A stretch of DNA of 64,000 nucleotides, taken from positions 62,001 through 126,000 of the forward strand of contig NZ_JADYVD010000002.1 of the NCBI RefSeq assembly GCF_020193575.1, in the 5' to 3' direction. Source of the DNA: Ensifer sp. IC4062. Its GTDB lineage: Bacteria > Pseudomonadota > Alphaproteobacteria > Rhizobiales > Rhizobiaceae. Below are positions 54,822-64,000 of this stretch, piece after piece. Below the pieces are notes generated by a model, which saw only the letters and a program-made list of their open reading frames with translations, was not told the DNA's origin and ran no database searches. The first letter of the stretch is position 1, and every line of letters starts with the position of its first letter. The translations under genes were made by a program, and so were the position numbers.

Positions 54822-55418
54822 ATGACGGAACATGTCGACCCGCGCGTCAGGATCATCGACCGCAAAACCCTCTGGCAAGGCTTCGTCAGCCTCGAAGAGG
54901 TCACGCTTGAACAGGAAATGTCCAACGGTCAAACCGTCCGGCTGGTCCGAGAAGTCCACGACCACGGTCGCGCCGCAACGATCCTGCTCTTCGATCCGGA
55001 GCGGCAATCGGTGGTCCTCGTCAGGCAACTCCGTATTCCAGTCTATCTGCAGGGTGAGCCAGGATACCTCATCGAAACGCCGGCGGGCCTTCTCGACGGC
55101 GAGCCGCCTGAAACGGCGATCTGTCGCGAGGCGAAGGAAGAGACGGGCTATCGCATAGAAAGCGCGATGCATCTCTTCGATGCTTACATGAGCCCCGGCT
55201 CCGTAACGGAGCGGACAAGTTTTTTCCTGGGACGCATCGACGCTTCGAAGAGAGCAACGGCAGGCGGTGGGCTTGCACATGAAGGCGAAGATATCGAGGT
55301 GCTGGAAATCCCTTTCGATAAGGCTGTCGCTATGATCGGCACTGGTGAGATCTGCGATGCCAAGACAATCATGCTGCTGCAATGGGCCATGTTGAACCCT
55401 GCCGCTCTGGCTCCATAA
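54822..55418 (+). CDS. Nudix hydrolase, NudK / ADP-ribose pyrophosphatase-like
   Basis: A 198-residue hydrolase of nucleoside diphosphate sugars. The complete Nudix box runs from GLLDGEPPETAI to REAKEETGY. An N-terminal beta domain (VSLEEVTLEQEMSNGQ, then REVHDHGRAATILLF) and the MSPGSVTERTSFFLG element resemble GDP-mannose pyrophosphatase NudK. AAGGAT precedes the ATG. It lies 57 bp after the oxidoreductase gene, so cotranscription is likely. Confidence 0.9.
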   Translation: MTEHVDPRVRIIDRKTLWQGFVSLEEVTLEQEMSNGQTVRLVREVHDHGRAATILLFDPERQSVVLVRQLRIPVYLQGEPGYLIETPAGLLDGEPPETAICREAKEETGYRIESAMHLFDAYMSPGSVTERTSFFLGRIDASKRATAGGGLAHEGEDIEVLEIPFDKAVAMIGTGEICDAKTIMLLQWAMLNPAALAP

Positions 55419-55516
55419 CTGACTGCACGACTAGTTCACATTACCGATGTTTCACTTTTTGATCGTGTAGCGCTGCGTTAAAGCTTACGTGTCTTCTTCA
55501 ACGGCACGGGCGAAAC

Positions 55517-58126
55517 ATGGCGTCCAGCTCTTCTCACGAGATTGAAGCTCAAGACCAACAGGCCGACAGTGGGTGGAGGCCGTTTCTGAGGCGCAATCAG
55601 CGCTATCTTTCCGCTATCGGCACCCTTCTCGTGATCGCGCTATTCGGAGCGGCCATCTTTCATTTAACTGCCGAAGTGCACTATGACGAGGTCGTCTCGG
55701 CATTGGCGGACACGAGTTGGAAGTCGGTCGCAGCCGCAATCCTGTTCACCGGCTTGAGCTTCCTCGCGCTGACTTTTTACGATGTCGCCGCCCTCGACTA
55801 TATCAAGCGCAAGCTGCCTTACGCGGATGTAGCGCTCACGGCCGCCTGCGCCTATGCCGTCGGCAACACGGCCGGTTTCGGACCTTTGAGCGGTGGGGCG
55901 ATCCGCTACCGGTCCTACTCCCGGCTCGGCCTGCAGCCGGAAGAGATTGCCCGCGTCATCGCCTTCGTCACACTTGCCTTCGGGCTTGGCCTTGCCACGG
56001 TCACTTGCCTCAGCTTGCTGACGGTCGGCGAATATGTCGCTCCGCTGACCGGGCTTGACCCGTTCTGGCTGCGGATCATCGCCATCGTTGTGCTTGGCAG
56101 CCTGTTAACCACCTTCATCCGTGGCGGCGCGGGTCGCGAAGTGAGCGTCGGACGGCTCACTCTGCGTCTGCCCGACTCCAGAACCGCCTCTCGCCAGTTC
56201 CTGGTAACAGCGCTCGATCTTGCGGCATCCGCGAGCGTTCTCTACGTCCTGTTGCCATCGGGAGCAATCGGCTGGCCCGCCTTCCTGGCGGTCTATTCGT
56301 TCGCGGTTGGCATCGGCGTGCTCAGCCATGTGCCGGCGGGGCTCGGTGTCTTCGAAGCGGTGATGATCGCAACCCTCGGCCGCGCGGTCGACGTCGATAC
56401 GATCCTCGGCGCGCTGGTTCTCTACCGTCTTATTTATCACGTGCTGCCGCTGCTGATCGCGATCGTGGTGATTGTCGGTGTAGAAGTTCGTCAGTTTGCC
56501 GGTCACCCCGCGGCATCAAGCGTCCGCCGCATTGCCGGCCGGATTGCCCCATTGCTGCTGGCTACGCTCGCACTCGTACTCGCCATCATGCTGGTGCTGT
56601 CGAGCGTGACGCCGACGCCCGACGCGAATCTGGCATTTCTCGAAAGCTATGTTCCGCTGCCACTTGTCGAAGGCGCGCACTTCCTTGCAAGCGTGCTCGG
56701 CCTGGCGCTGGTCATCGTCGCGCGAGGACTGGCGCTGCGCCTCGACGGTGCCTGGTGGGCATCGGTCGTGATCGCGGCTGCCGCTCTGCTGCTTTCATTG
56801 CTGAAGGCGGTGGCGTTGGCGGAGGCGGGTATGCTCGCATTCTTCGTGGTCGGGCTGCTCGCCAGCCGCCGGCTTTTTGTTCGTCCTGCGTCGCTGTTCG
56901 GACAGGCCCTGACGCCGCCGTGGCTCACCGCGATCGGCGTCATCTGCCTCGGTGCGTTCGTCGTCCTGCTCTTCGTCTATCGCGACGTCGAATACAGCCA
57001 TGAGCTCTGGTGGCAGTTCGAGTTCTCCGCCGAGGCGCCGCGCGGACTTCGCGCCTTCCTGGGGGTTACGATCGGGGCGAGTGCCATCGCTATCTGGAGC
57101 CTGATGCGCCCGGCCACGCCAACGGTGGAGCCGGCATCGGAAGAGGCGTTGGAGCGGGCGATCGCCATTGTCGATGCCCAGGATATGTCGGATGCCAACC
57201 TCGTGCGGATGGGAGACAAGAGCGTCATGTTCTCTCCCGATGGCAGCGCCTTCATCATGTACGGTCGGCGCGCGCGTTCCTGGATTGCGCTCTTTGATCC
57301 GGTCGGTCCCCTGGAAGCTTGGCCCGATCTCATCTGGCAGTTCATAGAGGCCGCGCGCGCCAATGGCTGCAGGGCGGTCTTCTATCAGGTTTCGCCGCTG
57401 GGGCTCGCCTATTACGCCGACGCCGGCTTGCGGGCATTCCGATTGGGCGAGCTCGCCGAGGTCGATCTGACGCGGTTCGAGTTGAAGGGTGGAAAATGGG
57501 CAAACTTGCGCCAGCAGGTCAGCCGCGGCCAGCGCGACGGGCTGGAATTTTCCATAGTTGAGCCCGAGGCAGTGCCGGCAATCCTGCCGGAGCTCGCAGC
57601 AGTCTCGGATGCTTGGCTCGCGCATCATAGCGCACGTGAGAAGAGTTTCTCCCTCGGAGCGTTCGATCCCCAATACCTGGCGGCGCAGCCGGTCGCTGTC
57701 CTTAAATGCGCGGGACACATTGTTGCCTTCGCCAATATCCTCACGACCGCGACCAAGGCGGAGGGCTCGATCGACCTGATGCGTTTCTTGCCGGACGCCC
57801 CCAAAGGTTCGATGGACTTCCTGTTCGTGCAACTGATGGAATACCTTAAGGCGCAAGGATACCGGCGCTTCAATCTCGGCATGGCGCCGCTTTCCGGCAT
57901 GTCTTCCCGGCAGATAGCGCCAGTGTGGGATCGAGCTGGCCGAGCATTTTTCGAGCACGGCGAACGCTACTACAACTTCAAGGGCCTGCGCGCCTTCAAG
58001 TCCAAGTTCCACCCGCATTGGCGACCGCGCTACCTTGTGGCGAGCGGTGGGCTCAACCCAATCCTGGCTTTGATGGACGCAACGTTCCTTATCGGTGGCG
58101 GTCTAAAGGGAGTGATAAGGAAATGA
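55517..58126 (+). CDS. lpiA: Phosphatidylglycerol lysyltransferase (MprF/LpiA)
   Basis: LpiA attaches lysine from lysyl-tRNA to phosphatidylglycerol and flips the product, lowering surface negative charge. The 869-residue protein has an N-terminal flippase part with about 12-14 helices (~30-540; GNTAGFGPLSGGAIRYRSYS is typical). The C-terminal soluble GNAT-fold synthase domain (DUF2156, ~560-860) contains VMFSPDGSAFIMYG and MDFLFVQLMEYLKAQGYRRF. In Rhizobium tropici and Sinorhizobium medicae lpiA is acid-induced and aids acid or peptide tolerance. It overlaps acvB by 4 bp. No FsrR-like regulator gene is adjacent here. Confidence 0.94.
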   Translation: MASSSSHEIEAQDQQADSGWRPFLRRNQRYLSAIGTLLVIALFGAAIFHLTAEVHYDEVVSALADTSWKSVAAAILFTGLSFLALTFYDVAALDYIKRKLPYADVALTAACAYAVGNTAGFGPLSGGAIRYRSYSRLGLQPEEIARVIAFVTLAFGLGLATVTCLSLLTVGEYVAPLTGLDPFWLRIIAIVVLGSLLTTFIRGGAGREVSVGRLTLRLPDSRTASRQFLVTALDLAASASVLYVLLPSGAIGWPAFLAVYSFAVGIGVLSHVPAGLGVFEAVMIATLGRAVDVDTILGALVLYRLIYHVLPLLIAIVVIVGVEVRQFAGHPAASSVRRIAGRIAPLLLATLALVLAIMLVLSSVTPTPDANLAFLESYVPLPLVEGAHFLASVLGLALVIVARGLALRLDGAWWASVVIAAAALLLSLLKAVALAEAGMLAFFVVGLLASRRLFVRPASLFGQALTPPWLTAIGVICLGAFVVLLFVYRDVEYSHELWWQFEFSAEAPRGLRAFLGVTIGASAIAIWSLMRPATPTVEPASEEALERAIAIVDAQDMSDANLVRMGDKSVMFSPDGSAFIMYGRRARSWIALFDPVGPLEAWPDLIWQFIEAARANGCRAVFYQVSPLGLAYYADAGLRAFRLGELAEVDLTRFELKGGKWANLRQQVSRGQRDGLEFSIVEPEAVPAILPELAAVSDAWLAHHSAREKSFSLGAFDPQYLAAQPVAVLKCAGHIVAFANILTTATKAEGSIDLMRFLPDAPKGSMDFLFVQLMEYLKAQGYRRFNLGMAPLSGMSSRQIAPVWDRAGRAFFEHGERYYNFKGLRAFKSKFHPHWRPRYLVASGGLNPILALMDATFLIGGGLKGVIRK

Positions 58127-59496
58127 TCGGCATGCGAAAGATCTGGAAGCTCGTGCTTTCCGCGGCACTGATTGCAACAGCCTCGGTGCATGCCCGGCCG
58201 GACGACGCACCTCAGTTCGACACGGGTATGATCCCGTCGCCTCATATTCTTTTCCCCAAGGAAGATGCTTCCGCGGTCGTTGTGCTCGTTTCGGATGCCG
58301 CCGGGTGGACGGCGAAGGAAGACGGGGCAGCGCGTGCTCTTGCAAACAACAAGGCGCTCGTTATCGGCATCGACCTCAAGGCCTATCTCGCGTCGCTTGC
58401 TAAAGATGACGGCGACTGCATCTACACGGTTTCGGATATCGAATCGCTGAGCCAGCAGGTCCAGCGCGCTGCTAGGAGCAGCGCCTATCGACCGCCGATC
58501 GTTGCGGGTGTCGGCGCCGGCGGGGCGATGGCGCTGGCGATCGCCGCGCAATCCCCTGCCGCGACGATCGGTCAGACGCTGGCGGTCGACCCCGAAGAGG
58601 GCATCGCATTGACGAAGCAGCTTTGTACGCCGGCCGAGAAGGTTCGCGAGCGCGACCGGATGGTCTATGGTCTGACCGACGGATCGTTGCCCGATCCCGT
58701 GAGCGTCACGTTTTCGCCCGCTGCCTCCGCCGCGGGGAGGAGCCACGTGAATGCACTTGTGGCAAAGCACCCGGAGATCGAGACGCGCGATACCGAGGAT
58801 GACGCCTATATGGCGCTTTCGAATGCACTTTCCGGGACGCTCGCTGAGGACGACGAAGCCGAAAACCCTTTCGGCCTTCCCCTGACGATCCTCGATGCGA
58901 AGCCCACGCGTGATACGATGGCCGTGATCTATTCAGGCGACGGCGGCTGGCGGGACATCGACAGGGAGGTCGGAAATGTCCTGCAGCGAGAGGGCGTTCC
59001 GGTCGTCGGGGTGGATTCGCTGCGCTATTTCTGGTCCGAACGCCAGCCGCAAGCGACTGCCGACGATCTTTCGCGGATCATCACCTATTATCGAAAGCGG
59101 TGGAATGTCCGAAACGTGCTGCTGATCGGCTATTCCTTCGGCGCCGACATCCTGCCGCGCACCTACAACCTGCTCCCGCCAGCGGATCGTGCGCGGGTGC
59201 GCCAGCTCACGCTCATGGCGCTCTCGCATCATGCCGACTATAAGATCTCGGTTCTCGGCTGGCTGGGTGCGGAGGGCGAGGGGGGCGACCCGGTCGATGA
59301 CGTCAAGGCAATCGACCCGTCGCTCGTGCAATGCATCTACGGTACGGAGGAGGATGACGACGCTTGCCCGGGTCTGAAATCTTCGGGCGTGGACGTGGTC
59401 GCCATCGAGGGCGGCCACCATTTCGATGAGGACTATCCCGCCTTGACTCGCCGCGTGCTCGACGCGCTCGACCGCCGCCTTGCGGCAGCGAGGTGA
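58123..59496 (+). CDS. acvB: AcvB/VirJ family lysyl-phosphatidylglycerol hydrolase
   Basis: A 457-residue periplasmic protein (signal peptide MRKIWKLVLSAALIATASVH after the start). The C-terminal half (~270-455) is a VirJ-type alpha/beta hydrolase with the nucleophile in GYSFGADILPR and a late His in EGGHHFDED. The N-terminal half is a related but poorer hydrolase fold (GVGAGGAMALA). In Agrobacterium and R. tropici the homologue removes lysine from lysyl-phosphatidylglycerol, opposing LpiA. Start ATG overlaps the lpiA stop; another ATG lies three codons on. Confidence 0.93.
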   Translation: MIGMRKIWKLVLSAALIATASVHARPDDAPQFDTGMIPSPHILFPKEDASAVVVLVSDAAGWTAKEDGAARALANNKALVIGIDLKAYLASLAKDDGDCIYTVSDIESLSQQVQRAARSSAYRPPIVAGVGAGGAMALAIAAQSPAATIGQTLAVDPEEGIALTKQLCTPAEKVRERDRMVYGLTDGSLPDPVSVTFSPAASAAGRSHVNALVAKHPEIETRDTEDDAYMALSNALSGTLAEDDEAENPFGLPLTILDAKPTRDTMAVIYSGDGGWRDIDREVGNVLQREGVPVVGVDSLRYFWSERQPQATADDLSRIITYYRKRWNVRNVLLIGYSFGADILPRTYNLLPPADRARVRQLTLMALSHHADYKISVLGWLGAEGEGGDPVDDVKAIDPSLVQCIYGTEEDDDACPGLKSSGVDVVAIEGGHHFDEDYPALTRRVLDALDRRLAAAR

Positions 59497-59506
59497 CGCG
59501 CCTGTG

Positions 59507-60169
59507 TTAGATTGCGGGAGATACGAGGATCCCCGATGCCTCGCCGACGGCATGGCTTGCGGCCCGCCCATCTTTCATTTCGACCTTACCCTCGGCGACC
59601 AGCCTCAGCGCCATCGGATAGGTCTTGTGTTCAACCGTCAGAACGCGCGCGGCAAGCGTTTCCGCCGTGTCGCCAGCGAGAATCGGAACCGCTGCCTGGG
59701 CGATGATCGGGCCGTCGTCCATGCCCTCGGTGACAAAATGAACCGTGCAACCGGCAAGCCTCATGCCGGCATCGATCGCCCGCTGATGCGTGTGGAGGCC
59801 CGGAAACAACGGTAGAAGCGACGGATGAATATTGAGGATGCGGCCCTCATGACGCTGAATGAATGCTGCCGACAGCAGCCGCATGTAGCCGGCAAGGCAG
59901 ATGATGTCCGGCCGGAGCCGATCCAGTTCTGCGAGGATCGCCGCTTCATGCGCTTCCTTGCTGGCGAAATCCTTTCGGACGAACGAAAAGGTCGGGATGC
60001 CGAGGGCGGCGGCCTTGGCTAGGCCACCGGCTTCCGCCTTATCGGCAATCACGGCAATGACTTCGGCGGGGAAGTCCGGTTCCGCTGCCGCACTCGCCAG
60101 CGAAAGCATGTTCGAGCCGCCGCCGGAAATGAAGACGACGACCCGTTTCTTTGCCGCAATCGCGCTCAT
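59507..60169 (-). CDS. purN: Phosphoribosylglycinamide formyltransferase
   Basis: PurN transfers a formyl group from 10-formyl-tetrahydrofolate to GAR, the third step of purine synthesis. The 220-residue protein has [13 protein letters not shown] at the substrate site, the catalytic [14 protein letters not shown] (Asn and His), and [15 protein letters not shown] with the key Asp. It overlaps purM by 4 bp, so the pair is coupled. It ends facing acvB. Confidence 0.96.
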   Translation of the reverse strand: MSAIAAKKRVVVFISGGGSNMLSLASAAAEPDFPAEVIAVIADKAEAGGLAKAAALGIPTFSFVRKDFASKEAHEAAILAELDRLRPDIICLAGYMRLLSAAFIQRHEGRILNIHPSLLPLFPGLHTHQRAIDAGMRLAGCTVHFVTEGMDDGPIIAQAAVPILAGDTAETLAARVLTVEHKTYPMALRLVAEGKVEMKDGRAASHAVGEASGILVSPAI

Positions 60170-61236
60170 AGGGAGAGGCTGCCCTTGTAGATCGTACCCG
60201 CCGCGCCCTCGGCACGCGCGACCATGCGGCCGAGCTTGAAGACTGTCTCGCCTTCGCCGGTGAGTATCGTTGCGACCTTTTCAGCCTCCGCCGCCGGAAC
60301 GACGACGATCATGCCCACGCCACAGTTGAACGTGCGCAGCATTTCGTTGGCAGCGACGCCGCCAGTCTTGGCAAGCCACGAGAAGACGGCCGGTGGCTTG
60401 ATTGCGTCGAGGTCGATCTCGGCGGCAAGGTGCTTCGGCAGCACCCGCGGAATGTTTTCGGGGAAGCCGCCGCCGGTGATGTGCGCGAGTGCCTTGATCG
60501 CCCCCGTCTCGCGGATCGCTTTCAGAAGCGGCTTCACGTAGATGCGCGTCGGCGTCAGCAGGAGATCGGCAAGCGTGCCTTCGCCGAACGGGGCGGGCGC
60601 GTCCCAGGCAAGTCCCGAAAGTGCAACAATCTTGCGCACCAGCGAGTAGCCGTTCGAGTGTACGCCGGAGGAAGCAAGGCCGAGGATGACGTCACCTTCG
60701 GCGATGTCCCCCGCCGGCAGCAGTTGGCCGCGCTCGGCCGCGCCGACCGCAAAGCCGGCGAGATCGTAGTCGCCGCCGGCATACATTCCCGGCATCTCCG
60801 CCGTCTCCCCGCCGATCAGCGCGCAGCTCGCATCGCGGCAGCCGGCGGCGATCCCGGCGACGATCGCAGCACCCTGATCCGGGTCGAGCTTGCCGGTCGC
60901 GAAATAGTCGAGGAAGAACAGCGGTTCCGCACCTTGTACGACGAGATCGTTGACGCACATTGCGACGAGATCGATACCGACTGTGTCGTGCTTGTTCGCG
61001 TCGATTGCGATCTTGAGCTTGGTGCCGACGCCGTCGTTCGCTGCGACCAGCACCGGATCCGTGAAACCGGCAGCCTTGAGATCGAAGAGACCGCCGAAAC
61101 CACCGATCTCGCCATCGGCTCCCGGGCGTCGCGTAGAGCGAACATGGGGTTTGATCTTCTCCACCATCAGGTTGCCGGCATCGATGTCGACGCCTGCATC
61201 GCTATAGGTGAGGCCGTTCTTGCCCGACTGGCTCAT
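60166..61236 (-). CDS. purM: Phosphoribosylformylglycinamidine cyclo-ligase
   Basis: PurM closes the imidazole ring to give AIR, using ATP. The 356-residue protein has [15 protein letters not shown] at the start, [21 protein letters not shown] and [19 protein letters not shown] in the ATP/substrate region, [14 protein letters not shown], and [16 protein letters not shown] near the end, all hallmarks of PurM. GGAGAA precedes the chosen ATG. It forms an operon with purN and diverges from the AI-2E family gene. Confidence 0.97.
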   Translation of the reverse strand: MSQSGKNGLTYSDAGVDIDAGNLMVEKIKPHVRSTRRPGADGEIGGFGGLFDLKAAGFTDPVLVAANDGVGTKLKIAIDANKHDTVGIDLVAMCVNDLVVQGAEPLFFLDYFATGKLDPDQGAAIVAGIAAGCRDASCALIGGETAEMPGMYAGGDYDLAGFAVGAAERGQLLPAGDIAEGDVILGLASSGVHSNGYSLVRKIVALSGLAWDAPAPFGEGTLADLLLTPTRIYVKPLLKAIRETGAIKALAHITGGGFPENIPRVLPKHLAAEIDLDAIKPPAVFSWLAKTGGVAANEMLRTFNCGVGMIVVVPAAEAEKVATILTGEGETVFKLGRMVARAEGAAGTIYKGSLSL

Positions 61237-61486
61237 GCGCGTTCTCCAAGGCTCGTCGTATTTGCGGATGCGATTGGCACGGCGGGACAAGGAGTGCAAG
61301 CCAACGGCCGGCGCTTGCCGGCTTTTTTTGCCATTTTACCCGCATCTCACCGCGTTTCGGCCGGCGAGAGCCCGATTTGCCTCTGCAGCAAAGACGGCGG
61401 GCTTGACCAGCGTGCGCACCGCGCCCTATCTCGTCCAAATGGATGAAACGCGGGGCGCTTGCGCCGGACGCGCAACGGGGAGCGCA

Positions 61487-62608
61487 ATGGGCAGTCAGGT
61501 CAGCGGTATCAGTCTTAAGCGCCAGGTCGTCTTCTGGCTGCTGGTGCTCGCCGGCTTCATCCTCTTTCTGACGCTGTTCAGCTCGATCCTGCTGCCGTTT
61601 CTCGCCGGCATGGCGCTCGCCTATTTCCTCGATCCGGTCGCCGACCGGCTGCAGCGTTTGGGCCTCAGCCGGTTGATGGCGACGATCGTCATTCTTGTTG
61701 CCTTCGTCGTTGTGCTGGCGCTATCGCTAATGATCATCATTCCGTTGATCTTCACGCAAGCGGCCGACTTCGTCCAGAGGATGCCGGGCTACATCGCCAG
61801 GCTACAAGCCTTCCTGACGGATAGCCAGACGGCGCTGCTGCCGGACTGGCTTGCGGCCCAGATGACGGCGATCAAGCAGAATTCGGCCAAGCTGCTCGAA
61901 CAGGGCGCAAGTTTCCTGGGCACGCTGTTCCAGCAGTTGTGGAACTCCGGCATGGCACTGCTGGACATTCTTTCGCTCTTTATCATCACGCCGGTCGTGG
62001 CCTTTTATCTGCTGCTCGACTGGGACCGCATGGTAGAGAAACTCGATAGCTGGGTGCCGCGCGACTATGTCGACATCGTCCGCCAGATCGCCCGCGATAT
62101 GAACACGACCATTGCGGGCTTCGTTCGCGGCCAGGGTTCGCTATGCATCATCCTCGGCTTTTACTACGCCATTGGCCTGTCGCTCATCGGCCTTAATTTC
62201 GGGCTGCTGATCGGGCTTTTCGCCGGCATGATCAGCTTTATCCCTTATGTCGGCTCGATGGTGGGCCTCGTGCTGGCTGTTGGTGTGGCGCTGGTCCAGT
62301 TCTGGCCGAATTATATTACAATCCTGTTGGTGTTGGTCGTATTCTTCAGCGGCCAGTTCATCGAGGGTAACATTCTGCAGCCGAAGCTGGTCGGCAAGAG
62401 CGTCGGTCTCCATCCCGTCTGGCTGATGTTCGCCCTGCTCGCCTTCGGTGCTCTCTTCGGCTTCGTCGGGCTTCTCGTCGCTGTGCCGGCCGCCGCCGCG
62501 ATCGGCGTCCTTGTCCGCTTCGGCATACAGCGGTACCTTGATAGTGACCTCTATCACGGGCATAGGACAGCCGCGGAGAAGCAGTCGGAAGGCCAGGAGC
62601 CCGGCTGA
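61487..62608 (+). CDS. AI-2E family transporter (PerM-like)
   Basis: A 373-residue inner membrane protein with about seven or eight helices in the family pattern. Two N-terminal helices end with LAYFLDPVADRLQRLGLSR, an amphipathic periplasmic region spans ~85-150, then VVAFYLLLDWDRM, SFIPYVGSMVG and GNILQPKLVGKSVGLHPVW, the strongest signature of the family. Members export varied substrates or act as Na+/H+ antiporters; the name does not prove autoinducer transport. GGGGAG precedes the chosen ATG. The hdaA gene follows 25 bp later, as in other Rhizobiales. Confidence 0.9.
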   Translation: MGSQVSGISLKRQVVFWLLVLAGFILFLTLFSSILLPFLAGMALAYFLDPVADRLQRLGLSRLMATIVILVAFVVVLALSLMIIIPLIFTQAADFVQRMPGYIARLQAFLTDSQTALLPDWLAAQMTAIKQNSAKLLEQGASFLGTLFQQLWNSGMALLDILSLFIITPVVAFYLLLDWDRMVEKLDSWVPRDYVDIVRQIARDMNTTIAGFVRGQGSLCIILGFYYAIGLSLIGLNFGLLIGLFAGMISFIPYVGSMVGLVLAVGVALVQFWPNYITILLVLVVFFSGQFIEGNILQPKLVGKSVGLHPVWLMFALLAFGALFGFVGLLVAVPAAAAIGVLVRFGIQRYLDSDLYHGHRTAAEKQSEGQEPG

Positions 62609-62633
62609 GTCGCGCCATTGTCCAGAGTACAGC

Positions 62634-63323
62634 ATGACAAGACGTCCGTTCGAACAACTGCCGCTCGCCTTCGGCCATGATCCGGCAACCGGTCGCGAGG
62701 ATCTGCTCGTCTCCGACCGGCTGAGCGCTGCCATCGCTATCGTCGATCATTGGCCCGATTGGCCATCGCCCGTCGTCATCATCGCCGGCCCGGTTGGATC
62801 GGGGAAGTCGCACCTTGCCGGCATCTGGCGGGAGAGGGCGGGGGCCGAGACCATTCATCCCGTCGCCGGTTCGGATGCTGCCGACATTGCGGCGCGAAGG
62901 CCGGTTCTCTTCGAGGATGCCGATCGCCAGGGCTTCGACGACACGGCGCTCTTCCATGTCATCAACAGCGTACGCCAGCACGGCACCGCGCTGCTGATGA
63001 CATCGCGCCTGTGGCCGATGTCATGGCCGGTGACGCTTCGCGATCTCCGTTCGCGCCTGAAGGCTGCCACGGTCGTCGAAATCGGCGAACCGGACGACGA
63101 GCTGTTGACGCAGGTGCTCGTCAAGCTCTTCGCCGATCGCCAGCTTTTCGTCGATGAGCGCCTTGTCGGCTATATCGTGGCGCGCATGGAGCGCTCGCTG
63201 GAGGCGGCCCAGACGATCGTCGAGCGACTGGACCGCCTGGCACTTGCCCGTGGCACGCGGCTGACACGCACCCTGGCGGCGGAAGTGCTTGCAGAGCTCG
63301 GAAATCCCCACCCGTCCGATTGA
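62634..63323 (+). CDS. hdaA: HdaA, DnaA-related regulatory inactivation protein
   Basis: A 229-residue AAA+ protein resembling the central domain of DnaA but without its DNA-binding domain. It opens with a short clamp-binding motif EQLPLAF, has Walker A GPVGSGKSHL, a Walker B-like VLFEDADRQG, and sensor regions around TSRLWP and RLKAATVVEI. HdaA with the sliding clamp stimulates ATP hydrolysis on DnaA after initiation and prevents re-replication. It is followed 58 bp later by ppk. Confidence 0.92.
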   Translation: MTRRPFEQLPLAFGHDPATGREDLLVSDRLSAAIAIVDHWPDWPSPVVIIAGPVGSGKSHLAGIWRERAGAETIHPVAGSDAADIAARRPVLFEDADRQGFDDTALFHVINSVRQHGTALLMTSRLWPMSWPVTLRDLRSRLKAATVVEIGEPDDELLTQVLVKLFADRQLFVDERLVGYIVARMERSLEAAQTIVERLDRLALARGTRLTRTLAAEVLAELGNPHPSD

Positions 63324-63381
63324 CTGTCACAGTTCCGTCGTCAAAGTGGGATAGGTCGCAAGGTTGGAGTAATGGGGTGTG

Positions 63382-64000
63382 ATGGGCATGGATAGCGCGA
63401 CGTCTGCAATCATTGAACACGAGGCGTCTGCGGAGCAGATAGACCTGCTGACGAGCCCCGAGCGCTTCATCAATCGCGAATTCTCCTGGCTTCAATTCAA
63501 CCGTCGCGTCCTCGAGGAAACGCTGAACACGGCGCATCCGTTGCTGGAGCGTGTCCGCTTCCTGTCGATTTCGGCCGCCAACCTTGACGAGTTCTTCATG
63601 GTCCGCGTCGCCGGTATCGAAGGCCAGGTGCGTCAGGGGATTGCGCTTCGCAGCCCCGACGGCAAGACGCCGGCCGAACAGCTCGACGATATCCTGAAGG
63701 AAATCGACAACCTGCAGATGGAACAGCAGGCATCGCTCGCTGTTCTGCAGCAATATCTCGCGAAGGAAGACATCCTTATAGTCCGGCCCGCCTCGTTGTC
63801 CGCGCAGGACCGGAGCTGGCTTGCCAACGAATTCGATCAGTCGATTTTCCCGGTGCTGACACCGCTGTCGATCGATCCGGCGCATCCCTTCCCATTCATC
63901 CCCAATCTCGGCTTCTCGATCGGGTTGCAGCTCGTCAGCAAGACCGGCCGCGAGCCGATGACCGCGCTGCTGCGCCTTCCGGTGGCGCTCGACCGGTTTA
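63382..64000 (+). CDS. ppk: Polyphosphate kinase 1, N-terminal part
   Basis: The frame is open to the window edge, so only the first ~206 residues are seen. ERFINREFSWLQFNRRVLEE and FLSISAANLDEFFMVRVAG are diagnostic of the N-terminal domain of Ppk1, and IFPVLTPLSIDPAHPFPFI leads into the head domain. Ppk1 polymerises phosphate from ATP. The catalytic histidines lie beyond the window. The start is either this ATG or one two codons later. hdaA lies just upstream. Confidence 0.93.
   Translation, partial: MGMDSATSAIIEHEASAEQIDLLTSPERFINREFSWLQFNRRVLEETLNTAHPLLERVRFLSISAANLDEFFMVRVAGIEGQVRQGIALRSPDGKTPAEQLDDILKEIDNLQMEQQASLAVLQQYLAKEDILIVRPASLSAQDRSWLANEFDQSIFPVLTPLSIDPAHPFPFIPNLGFSIGLQLVSKTGREPMTALLRLPVALDRF

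Noticed and set aside
56795-58018. 407-codon frame antisense to the LpiA synthase domain
   Set aside because: It overlaps a well supported MprF domain and reads as a compositional shadow.

Overview
The window is a chromosomal segment of an alphaproteobacterium of the Rhizobiales, most likely Sinorhizobium/Ensifer. The signs are high GC, codon use strongly biased to G or C in third positions, the gene set (lpiA-acvB, hdaA, rhizobial DnaB, DUF2232 between rpsR and rplI) and small palindromic intergenic repeats of the kind found in that genus. No tRNA, rRNA, CRISPR array, insertion sequence or prophage was seen. Almost all of it reads as conserved core genome.

Layout. 1-8.6 kb: end of pssA, then purF with an SDR gene, cvpA, radA and alr on the minus strand, then a plus-strand AraC regulator followed by an azlC-azlD exporter pair. 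8.6-13 kb: dnaB and the ribosomal cluster rpsF-rpsR-DUF2232-rplI, whose leader carries a good candidate for the S6:S18 autoregulatory RNA. 13-19 kb: a 16-cysteine copper-storage-like protein behind a probable EcfG/RpoE2 stress promoter, an aldo/keto reductase, then the fatty acid cluster fabD-fabG-acpP-fabF-mltG. 20-30 kb: yicC-gmk facing an envelope operon read lptF-lptG-lptD-surA-like-pdxA-rsmA. 30-36 kb: pepA-holC, a sugar dehydrogenase, an acetyltransferase and an ABC-F ATPase.

36-42 kb is the least ordinary part. It holds two tandem small secreted paralogues, a GGDEF protein with a broken signature, and an 882-residue protein that joins an adenylation domain, a carrier domain and a multi-pass acyltransferase. 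The last would be a one-polypeptide counterpart of Dlt-type acyl transfer and is the best candidate here for an undescribed system. 42-50 kb: ndk, a lipoprotein/CGNR pair, an orphan LivH-like permease, moaE/moaD, pgsA, uvrC, a FolM-like SDR and an outer membrane barrel protein. 50-64 kb: GST, a lipoprotein RNase T2, rlmJ, a cytoplasmic molybdopterin oxidoreductase, a Nudix hydrolase, lpiA-acvB (aminoacylated phosphatidylglycerol synthesis and turnover), purM-purN, an AI-2E family permease, hdaA and the start of ppk.

Several genes converge on the envelope: pssA and pgsA make the phospholipid head groups, LpiA and AcvB modify phosphatidylglycerol, LptF/G/D and the SurA-like chaperone build the outer membrane, Alr and MltG act on peptidoglycan, and the Fab cluster supplies acyl chains. 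All functions are inferred from sequence reading; no database search was possible.
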